Shown here: positions 1 to 5,329 of the stretch, one piece after another
How the letters are laid out: each line of letters begins with the position of its first letter
Numbering within the stretch: position 1 is the stretch's first letter
Assembly: GCA_017399325.1 (NCBI GenBank)
Contig: JAFQDY010000215.1
Location: forward strand, 1 to 6,132
DNA length: 6,132 nt
Direction of reading: 5' to 3'
Source of the DNA: Oscillospiraceae bacterium
Lineage (GTDB): Bacteria; Bacillota; Clostridia; Oscillospirales; Oscillospiraceae
The notes under the pieces: generated by a model
What the model was told of the DNA's origin: nothing
The model's database searches: none
Seen by the model: only the letters and a program-made list of their open reading frames with translations
Position numbers and translations under genes: made by a program

Positions 1-22
1 AAAGGTCGGCAGTTTCTTTTTA
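1..22. terminator. Possible half of a terminator hairpin at the left edge
   Basis: GGTCGGCAGTTTC followed by TTTTT looks like the right arm and U tract of an intrinsic terminator for a plus-strand gene. Read on the minus strand, it starts directly after the glk stop and resembles the left arm of a shared bidirectional terminator, the same design as the pgi/pdxK one. The partner arm would lie left of the window, so this is a guess. Confidence 0.3.
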
Positions 23-949
23 GTTCAAAATCAATTTTACAGCGCCGTAGACACCGGCATCGTTGCCAAGACTTGCCAGTTTAAATTTTGTGTCTGCGCA
101 GGCGTGGTAAGCATAACGGACAAAGTGGCGTTTGATGCCGTTAAGGAGCATCTGGCCGGCTTTGCTTACGCCGCCGCCAATGACGATTTGCGCAGGATTC
201 AGCACCGCGCAAATATTGGCGATAAATTCACCCATATAGGCATAGACTTGTTCCAGAATCGCAATGGCGGCCGCATCGTTTTCTTCCGCTGCCTGAAATA
301 CATCTTTGCAGGTGAAATTCTCTATGGCGCGCAAGGAAGAATTTTCCTTATATTGGGCCAAATAATCCTTTGCGACACGGACGATCCCGGTGGCGGAACA
401 GTACTGCTCTGCGCAGCCCCGTTTTCCGCAGCCGCAAACCCGGGTCTCATTGCGGTTTAAGACCATATGGCCGATCTCACCGGCTGCACCGCGGACTCCG
501 TACAAGGGTTTTCCGTTCACGATAATACCGCCGCCAACGCCTGTGCCCAAAGTAATAAGCACCATATTATCGCTTCCGCTTCCCTTCCAGCATTCGCCCA
601 GTGCTGCCACTGTGGCATCATTTCCCGCAGCAACCGGAAGATTTGTCAACGTGCTCAGTTCCGCTTGAATATCGGTTTTTCCCCAACCTAAATTGTCGCA
701 GGCAGCCACGATACCCGCTTCGTCTACAGCGCCGGGGACGCCGATCCCGATGCCCAGCACATCGCTTTTGGGTATATCATTTTCTTTTATGTAGGCAAGG
801 ACGGACGCGGCAATATCCGGCAAGATCTGCTTGCCGCTATTTTTCACCACTGTGGGGATCTCCCACTTGGCAAGCATTGTTCCTTCCCGGTCAAAAAATG
901 CAATTTTAACGGTCGTGCCGCCTAGGTCCACACCAAATGCATATTGCAT
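20..949 (-). CDS. glk: ROK-family glucokinase
   Basis: Predicted cytoplasmic ATP-dependent sugar kinase of 309 residues that phosphorylates glucose to glucose-6-phosphate. Visible motifs, in order: the N-terminal phosphate-binding loop DLGGTTVK (8-15), GIGVPGAVD (68-76), the catalytic Asp in GNDA (D111), the second phosphate loop LGTGVGGG (134-141), the sugar-binding ExxH in GEIGH (E158, H161), and the ROK zinc motif CGCGKRGCAE (C172, C174, C179 with H161; E181 is a further sugar ligand). IGGGVS (257-262) is the adenosine-side loop. Length matches the usual 300-320 residues. The reading frame stays open to a Met at 1015, but 949 is chosen because GGAGG sits 7 bases upstream, homology begins directly at this Met, and a promoter -10 box lies inside the longer version. 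It is divergent from pgi, the next enzyme of the pathway, which supports glucose as substrate. ROK kinases for N-acetylmannosamine, fructose or allose look similar, so the exact sugar is inferred. Confidence 0.93.
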   Translation of the reverse strand: MQYAFGVDLGGTTVKIAFFDREGTMLAKWEIPTVVKNSGKQILPDIAASVLAYIKENDIPKSDVLGIGIGVPGAVDEAGIVAACDNLGWGKTDIQAELSTLTNLPVAAGNDATVAALGECWKGSGSDNMVLITLGTGVGGGIIVNGKPLYGVRGAAGEIGHMVLNRNETRVCGCGKRGCAEQYCSATGIVRVAKDYLAQYKENSSLRAIENFTCKDVFQAAEENDAAAIAILEQVYAYMGEFIANICAVLNPAQIVIGGGVSKAGQMLLNGIKRHFVRYAYHACADTKFKLASLGNDAGVYGAVKLILN

Positions 950-956
950 AAAAGCC

Positions 957-961
957 CCTCC
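957..961 (-). promoter_or_regulatory. Ribosome binding site of glk
   Basis: GGAGG on the minus strand, 7 bases before the ATG at 949. It decides the start in favour of 949 over the in-frame upstream Met codons at about 1015 and 976. Confidence 0.85.
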
Positions 962-974
962 GTAGTTTTTTATC

Positions 975-1004
975 ATTATACTGCGTTTCTGCAAAAAATG
1001 CCAT
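975..1004 (-). promoter_or_regulatory. Likely sigma-A promoter of glk
   Basis: On the minus strand a perfect TATAAT (975-980) is preceded, after an 18-base spacer, by ATGGCA (999-1004), which matches 4 of 6 bases of the -35 consensus. Transcription would start near 968, giving a leader of about 20 bases that contains the GGAGG site. The prediction rests on sequence match only. Confidence 0.6.
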
Positions 1005-1043
1005 AGATAAAACATTAAAATAATAAAAAGTAAAATTTTTAGA

Positions 1044-1080
1044 TGTTATACTTGCGAAAACCGTACTTTTGTTGTACCAT
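1044..1080 (+). promoter_or_regulatory. Likely promoter region of pgi
   Basis: Two overlapping candidates are visible. One is an extended -10 box, TGTTATACT (1044-1052), with TATACT matching 5 of 6 bases but no good -35. The other is TTGCGA (1052-1057), a 17-base spacer and TACCAT (1075-1080), each hexamer matching 4 of 6. I cannot choose between them from sequence. Either gives a short leader ahead of the ATG at 1118. The region lies back to back with the glk promoter. Confidence 0.5.
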
Positions 1081-1117
1081 ATTGTTAGTAAATAAACTGG
1101 AAAGGATTGTTGCGTTT

Positions 1118-2422
1118 ATGATTCAGGTTGATATTTCCAATGTTTGGGGACAGTTATCTCTGCCTGACCTGCTGGCCATTGAAAAAGAAGTATTCGACGC
1201 CCATCAGACCTTGACCCAAGGCACCGGTGACGGTAACGATTTTCTTGGCTGGCTGAACCTGCCAACTGCAGAAGAAACCGAGGAGATCGCGCGGATCCGC
1301 GCTGCCGCAAAACAGATTCGGGAGAATTCCGATGTGTTTGTGGTGATCGGTATCGGCGGTTCTTATTTGGGCCCCCGGGCAGCCATCGAACTGATGCAGG
1401 GCTGCAACCACAACATTGGCAAAGGCAAGGGCAATCCCCAGATCTTCTTTGCCGGCAACACCCTTTCCACAAGAGGTTGGAACGAACTGCAAAAACTGTT
1501 GGAGGGCAAGGATTTTTCCATTGCCATCGTATCCAAATCCGGCACTACCACCGAGCCTGCCATCGCTACCCGCGCGCTGCGGTGGCTGCTTGAGCGCAAA
1601 TACGGCACTGCCGGCGCAAAAGCCCGTACATATGCCATCACCGACCCGGAAAAGGGCGCTTTGCGGCAGATGGCCACCGAAGAAGGCTGGGAGAGTTTTG
1701 TTATTCCTCCCGATGTGGGTGGCCGCTACAGTGTGCTGACCGCAGTGGGTCTGCTTCCCCTGGCCGTTGCGGGCATTGATCCTATGGAAGTGATGCGTGG
1801 CGCATACAAGGCAAAAGAAGAATACGACATTCGCTCCTTTGAAAATCCCGTTTGGCTTTACGCGGCTATCCGGAATCTGCTGTACAGAAACGGCAAGGCT
1901 ATTGAGATTTTAGAATCCTTTGAGCCGGGATTCCGGATGATGGGTGGCTGGTGGCAGCAACTGTTCGGCGAGTCCGAGGGTAAGGACGGAAAGGGCCTGT
2001 TCCCTGTTGCGGCTGAGTTTACCGCTGATCTGCACTCTTTGGGTCAGATGATCCAGCAGGGCGAGCGGAACATTTTTGAAACTATGGTTCGTTTCGCACC
2101 TCCTGCACAGACGCTCACCATCGGCAGCGATCTGAAGGACTTGGACGGTCTGAACTACTTGGCAGGCAGAACCCTGGACTATGTGGATGAGCAGGCTTAT
2201 CTTGGCACTTTGGCTGCCCATGTGGACGGAGATGTACCGGTTATCACCATTGATATGGGTGAACTGAACAACGAAAAGTTGGGTGAGATGTTCTACTTCT
2301 TTGAACTGTCCTGCGGCGTTTCCGCATACCTGTTAGGTGTGAATCCCTTCAACCAGCCGGGCGTGGAATTCTATAAACGGAATATGTTCAAACTGCTGGG
2401 CAAACCCGGCTACGAAGCCTAA
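1118..2422 (+). CDS. pgi: Glucose-6-phosphate isomerase
   Basis: Cytoplasmic enzyme interconverting glucose-6-phosphate and fructose-6-phosphate in glycolysis and gluconeogenesis. The 434-residue protein is the short bacterial type (about 430-450 residues in bacilli and clostridia, against about 550 in the E. coli type). Visible motifs: IGIGGSYLG (77-85) and SKSGTTTEP (139-147), the sugar-phosphate-binding SIS-fold loops; DVGGRYSVLTAVG (199-211), family signature 1; the catalytic Glu in FGESEGK (E285); the ring-opening His in DLHSLGQ (H306); and FNQPGVEFYK (411-420), family signature 2 with the catalytic Lys (K420). All expected active-site residues are present. The frame is open from 1043, but family-like sequence starts at the ATG at 1118, preceded by AAAGGA (1101-1106) at a rather long 11-base spacing, a weaker site than those of the neighbouring genes. 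It is monocistronic, ending in a strong terminator, and is divergent from glk. Confidence 0.97.
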   Translation: MIQVDISNVWGQLSLPDLLAIEKEVFDAHQTLTQGTGDGNDFLGWLNLPTAEETEEIARIRAAAKQIRENSDVFVVIGIGGSYLGPRAAIELMQGCNHNIGKGKGNPQIFFAGNTLSTRGWNELQKLLEGKDFSIAIVSKSGTTTEPAIATRALRWLLERKYGTAGAKARTYAITDPEKGALRQMATEEGWESFVIPPDVGGRYSVLTAVGLLPLAVAGIDPMEVMRGAYKAKEEYDIRSFENPVWLYAAIRNLLYRNGKAIEILESFEPGFRMMGGWWQQLFGESEGKDGKGLFPVAAEFTADLHSLGQMIQQGERNIFETMVRFAPPAQTLTIGSDLKDLDGLNYLAGRTLDYVDEQAYLGTLAAHVDGDVPVITIDMGELNNEKLGEMFYFFELSCGVSAYLLGVNPFNQPGVEFYKRNMFKLLGKPGYEA

Positions 2423-2432
2423 CAAAAACAAT

Positions 2433-2462
2433 AAAAAGACTCCCAAATCGGGAGTCTTTTTT
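2433..2462. terminator. Bidirectional intrinsic terminator between pgi and pdxK
   Basis: A perfect 7-base-pair stem, GACTCCC (2438-2444) with GGGAGTC (2450-2456), encloses the 5-base loop AAATC. It is flanked by AAAAA on the left and TTTTTT on the right, so the hairpin is followed by a U tract in both directions and the A/T flanks can extend the stem. It begins 11 bases after the pgi stop and only a few bases beyond the pdxK stop on the other strand, so it should serve both convergent genes. Confidence 0.92.
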
Positions 2463-2465
2463 AGT

Positions 2466-3272
2466 TTATAATTGCTGCCAGAGCCAGGGAAGCTCCGTTT
2501 CAAAATTGCCGCCGAAGGGGGTGGTTTCGGGGGTGTTATCCAGCACCCGTTCCACAAAGTTTGCGGCCAGTTCCGCAGATTCCATAGGATCGTGGCCCAG
2601 CACATACGCGCCGGCAAAGACCGCGCTGAACATATCCCCTGTGCCGTGCTGGCGGTTTAATCGCCGGGTGGCCTTGTAGGAGAACATCCCCTCCTCCTTA
2701 TGGATGCCGGCAAAGCCGGTGGTATCCTGCGAGGGGGTCGTTCCTGTGATCACAACGGTTTTTGTCTTGACCTTGCACAGGCGATCCAGCATCATACGCA
2801 GGTACTGTCCGTCTGTCTGCTCCTGGTAAGGCACACCTGCAAGCATCGCCGCTTCCGTTACATTGGGGATCAGCACTTCTGCCATAGAAGACAGGTCGCG
2901 GATCGCATCCACGTGTTCTTCGGTGATGCCCGAATACAGTTTGCCGTGGTCTGCCATAGCCGGGTCCAGAATTACAGGGCAATCAAAGGTTTCCATCACC
3001 TGCAGTACCGCCTCGGCCTGCTCCGGATTGGCAAGATACCCAACCAAAATAGCGTCGAAAGACGCGCCGATCTTCTTTAGGTGGTCGCAGATCGGTTCGA
3101 TATCATCGGTCAAACTACGGATATGGGGTTCGGGAAATCCCGTATGGGTGGAAAGCACCGCCGTGGGCAGCACGCTGCAGGAAATACCCATTGCCGAAAG
3201 AATCGGCAGGGCAACCGTCAAACTGCACCGCCCCACGCAGGACAAGTCCTGAATGGTGAGAATTCGTTTCAT
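2466..3272 (-). CDS. pdxK: Pyridoxamine/pyridoxal kinase (PfkB/ribokinase superfamily)
   Basis: Predicted cytoplasmic B6-vitamer kinase of 268 residues, making pyridoxal 5'-phosphate precursors by ATP-dependent phosphorylation in the salvage pathway. Evidence: the N-terminal DLSCVGRCSLTVALPIL (9-25), typical of PdxK/PdxY; STHTGF (41-46), where the family contacts the vitamer; LDPAMADHGKLY (102-113); the PNVTEA segment (136-141); and GTGD (210-213), the anion hole with catalytic base D213. Length fits the usual 260-290 residues. The start at 3272 is supported by AGGAG (3279-3283) 6 bases upstream. The gene follows typA by 3 bases and ends at the bidirectional terminator, so it is probably the last gene of a typA-pdxK transcript. 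The family is clear. Preference for pyridoxamine, pyridoxal or pyridoxine, or for the related hydroxymethylpyrimidine (ThiD), cannot be fixed, although the length and STHTGF motif favour B6. Confidence 0.9.
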   Translation of the reverse strand: MKRILTIQDLSCVGRCSLTVALPILSAMGISCSVLPTAVLSTHTGFPEPHIRSLTDDIEPICDHLKKIGASFDAILVGYLANPEQAEAVLQVMETFDCPVILDPAMADHGKLYSGITEEHVDAIRDLSSMAEVLIPNVTEAAMLAGVPYQEQTDGQYLRMMLDRLCKVKTKTVVITGTTPSQDTTGFAGIHKEEGMFSYKATRRLNRQHGTGDMFSAVFAGAYVLGHDPMESAELAANFVERVLDNTPETTPFGGNFETELPWLWQQL

Positions 3273-3275
3273 TGT

Positions 3276-5108
3276 TTACTCCTGTCCGGCCCGCTTTTTC
3301 ATCAGTTCACGCATACGCTGGCTATGATCCAAAATACGCTTGCGGATACGCAGGCTCTTGGGTGTGCATTCGAGGATCTCATCGTCTGCCAAAAACTCCA
3401 GACACTGCTCCAAAGAATAGATTCTGGGGGTGGTCAGGCGCAGGGCTTCGTCAGAACCGGAGGCGCGCATATTGGTCAGTTGCTTCTTTTTGCAGACGTT
3501 GACGGTCATATCCTCGTTACGGCTACAAATACCGACCACCATACCGGCATAGACCGGCGTACCGGGGCCGATGAACAGCGCGCCACGCTCTTGCGCCGCG
3601 TGCAGGCCGTAGGTAACGGCTTCGCCGGTCTCGAAGGAGATGAGAGAGCCGGTCAGGCGGCGCTCCACCTCACCTTTCATAGGCGCGTAACTGTCAAGGA
3701 CAGAGGACATAATGCCCTCGCCTCTCGTATCGGTCAAAAACTCGTTCCGGTAGCCGAACAGGCCACGGGAAGGAACTAAAAATTCCAAGCGGAAGCGGGC
3801 GCCCATGGGGGTCATAGACAGCAGATCGCCTTTGCGGCGGCCCATTTTTTCGATGACAGTACCCATACACTCTTCCGGCACATCCGCCACCATACGCTCG
3901 ATGGGCTCGCAGAGTTTGCCGTCGATGGTTTTCGTCAGCACGCGGGGGGTGGAAACGGAGAATTCGTAGCCCTCACGGCGCATGGTTTCCATCAAAATGG
4001 ACAGGTGCATTTCACCGCGGCCCGCCACATTGAATGCATCACTTCCCTGCTCTGTTACATGCAAAGACACATCTTTCAGCAGTTCTTTTTCCAGCCGATC
4101 ACGGAGATTGCGGGAAGTAACAAACTTACCCTCTCTGCCGGCAAAGGGAGAATCATTGACCGCAAAGGTCATTTCGATGGTGGGGTCGCTGATCTTCACA
4201 AAGGGCAGCGGCTCGATGGCATCGTTGGCGCAGAGTGTTCTGCCGATGGTAATGTCCGCCATACCGGACAGAGCCACGATCTCGCCAGCGGATGCCTCCT
4301 GCACCGGGGATTTGCCTAGTCCGTCATAGGTATAGAGGGCAACCACTTTGCCCTTTTGCTTGATTTCTTCGTTATGGAAGTCGCAAATGGTAACTTCCTG
4401 GTTCACCTTGATCGTACCGCGCTCCACACGGCCCACGGCGATCCTGCCTACATACTCGTTGTAATCGATGGCAGAAACCAGCAGCTGCAGAGGCGCATCT
4501 TTATCCCCTTCGGGGGCAGGCACATAGTTGACGATGGTTTCAAACAACGGCACAAGATCTGTGCCGGGTTCGTCCGGGCCGTAACTGGCTGTACCCTGAC
4601 GGCCAGAGCAGAAAACCGTGGGAGAATTGAACTGCTCGTCGGTTGCGTCCAGTTCCAGAAGCAGTTCCAAAACCTCGTCCATTACCTCGTGGATCCGGGC
4701 GTCGGGTTTATCCACCTTATTCACCGCAACGATGACTTTATGACCCAGTTCCAAGGCCTTACTCAACACGAAACGGGTCTGGGGCATAGGGCCTTCCGCT
4801 GCGTCCACCAGCAAAATAACGCCGTTGACCATCTTAAGGATTCGCTCCACTTCGCCGCCGAAGTCTGCGTGGCCCGGGGTGTCGACAATGTTTATCTTGT
4901 AATCCTTGTACCGGACGGAAGTGTTTTTTGCCAAAATGGTAATGCCGCGCTCCCGTTCCAGATCACCGGAGTCCATGACCCGGTCCTGGGTCGCCTGGTT
5001 TTCCCGATAAATACCGCCCTGTTTCAGCATCTCGTCAACCAGTGTGGTCTTGCCGTGGTCAACGTGGGCGATAATTGCGATATTGCGAATTTTTTCCTGT
5101 ACTGCCAT
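3276..5108 (-). CDS. typA: Ribosome-associated translational GTPase TypA/BipA
   Basis: Cytoplasmic GTPase that binds the ribosome. In other bacteria it supports 50S assembly, growth in the cold and stress responses. The 610-residue length matches E. coli BipA (about 607). G-domain motifs: G1 AHVDHGKT (14-21), RERGITI (52-58) around the G2 Thr, G3 DTPGHADF (76-83) and G4 NKVD (130-133). The usual G5 SAL is here SGR (168-170). An EF-Tu-like domain II (about 205-295), EF-G-like domains III and V (about 300-480) and the TypA-specific C-terminal domain follow, the last with PSRGLFGYRNEFLTDTRGEG and a basic tail. The TypA C-terminus and the absence of EF-G domain IV separate it from EF-G, LepA and tetracycline-protection proteins. 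The frame is open to 5312, but the start is placed at 5108 because AAGGAG is 8 bases upstream, homology begins there, and the extra 68 codons overlap the promoter. It is followed immediately by pdxK. Confidence 0.97.
   Translation of the reverse strand: MAVQEKIRNIAIIAHVDHGKTTLVDEMLKQGGIYRENQATQDRVMDSGDLERERGITILAKNTSVRYKDYKINIVDTPGHADFGGEVERILKMVNGVILLVDAAEGPMPQTRFVLSKALELGHKVIVAVNKVDKPDARIHEVMDEVLELLLELDATDEQFNSPTVFCSGRQGTASYGPDEPGTDLVPLFETIVNYVPAPEGDKDAPLQLLVSAIDYNEYVGRIAVGRVERGTIKVNQEVTICDFHNEEIKQKGKVVALYTYDGLGKSPVQEASAGEIVALSGMADITIGRTLCANDAIEPLPFVKISDPTIEMTFAVNDSPFAGREGKFVTSRNLRDRLEKELLKDVSLHVTEQGSDAFNVAGRGEMHLSILMETMRREGYEFSVSTPRVLTKTIDGKLCEPIERMVADVPEECMGTVIEKMGRRKGDLLSMTPMGARFRLEFLVPSRGLFGYRNEFLTDTRGEGIMSSVLDSYAPMKGEVERRLTGSLISFETGEAVTYGLHAAQERGALFIGPGTPVYAGMVVGICSRNEDMTVNVCKKKQLTNMRASGSDEALRLTTPRIYSLEQCLEFLADDEILECTPKSLRIRKRILDHSQRMRELMKKRAGQE
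3279..3283 (-). promoter_or_regulatory. Ribosome binding site of pdxK inside the end of typA
   Basis: AGGAG lies in the last two sense codons of typA (Gln-Glu), directly followed by the typA TAA stop, with 6 bases between it and the pdxK ATG. A ribosome terminating on typA would sit over this site, which suggests translational coupling or re-initiation. Confidence 0.8.
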
Positions 5109-5116
5109 ACTTGTGG

Positions 5117-5122
5117 CTCCTT
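5117..5122 (-). promoter_or_regulatory. Ribosome binding site of typA
   Basis: AAGGAG on the minus strand with 8 bases to the ATG at 5108. It decides the start against the longer open frame reaching 5312. Confidence 0.85.
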
Positions 5123-5131
5123 CTTTCTTAA

Positions 5132-5146
5132 GGCAATAAAATTGCC
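5132..5146 (-). other. Small perfect hairpin in the typA leader
   Basis: GGCAAT (5132-5137), AAA, ATTGCC (5141-5146): a perfect 6-base-pair inverted repeat with a 3-base loop, lying between the predicted typA promoter and its ribosome binding site. No U run follows in either direction, so it is not a standard terminator. It may be an operator, an mRNA-stabilising stem or chance. Confidence 0.4.
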
Positions 5147-5164
5147 CTGTTATCCTAATTTTAC

Positions 5165-5193
5165 AATATACCACTTTCTTGGTGAAAATGCAA
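5165..5193 (-). promoter_or_regulatory. Likely promoter of the typA-pdxK operon
   Basis: On the minus strand an extended -10 box, TGGTATATT (hexamer TATATT at 5165-5170, 5 of 6 matches), is preceded after 17 bases by TTGCAT (5188-5193), which keeps the key TTG of the -35 box. Transcription would start near 5158, giving a leader of about 50 bases with the small hairpin and the AAGGAG site. Confidence 0.55.
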
Positions 5194-5247
5194 TCAATTT
5201 GCCCCGTGTTTTCCAAAATTTTCGGCTTTCTTTCTGCGAATGGACTC

Positions 5248-5276
5248 TTGAAAACAGACATTGGGTGTGATATGAT
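5248..5276 (+). promoter_or_regulatory. Strong sigma-A promoter of guaB
   Basis: TTGAAA (5248-5253, 5 of 6 matches), a 17-base spacer and TATGAT (5271-5276, 5 of 6 matches), with a TGA extended -10 (5268-5270). This is the best promoter match in the window. Transcription would start near 5283, leaving a leader of about 47 bases, too short for a purine riboswitch; none is visible. Confidence 0.78.
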
Positions 5277-5315
5277 ATAAGACACAACTTTATACATTTG
5301 GAAAAACATCATTTC

Positions 5316-5321
5316 AGGAGG
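5316..5321 (+). promoter_or_regulatory. Ribosome binding site of guaB
   Basis: AGGAGG, a full anti-16S match, with 8 bases to the ATG at 5330. Confidence 0.9.
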
Positions 5322-5329
5322 AATAGAAA

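Noticed and set aside
3081..3779. A 232-codon open frame on the plus strand across the pdxK/typA junction
   Set aside because: It is antisense to two well-supported genes, has low-complexity composition with no recognisable domain, and spans a gene boundary.
5213..5225. CCAAAATTTTCGG near-palindrome upstream of guaB
   Set aside because: The symmetric core is just AAAATTTT in AT-rich DNA and the flanks mismatch at the next position, so it is too weak to call a site.
4356..5270. A 304-codon open frame on the plus strand opposite the typA 5' half
   Set aside because: It is antisense to the conserved TypA GTPase domain, has no family-like motifs and runs over the typA promoter. It is a shadow of the codon pattern of typA.
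5265..5285. GTGT/ACAC dyad flanking the guaB -10 box, as a possible operator
   Set aside because: Only 4 base pairs match around a 13-base centre, which is expected by chance. No PurR-type or known purine operator motif is evident.
5109..5312. A 68-residue N-terminal extension of TypA
   Set aside because: The stretch covers the predicted promoter and leader, is unlike any TypA N-terminus, and a good AAGGAG site precedes the Met at 5108.
5283..5329. Purine or guanine-sensing riboswitch in the guaB leader
   Set aside because: The predicted leader is about 47 bases with no stems of the required kind, shorter than any purine aptamer plus expression platform.
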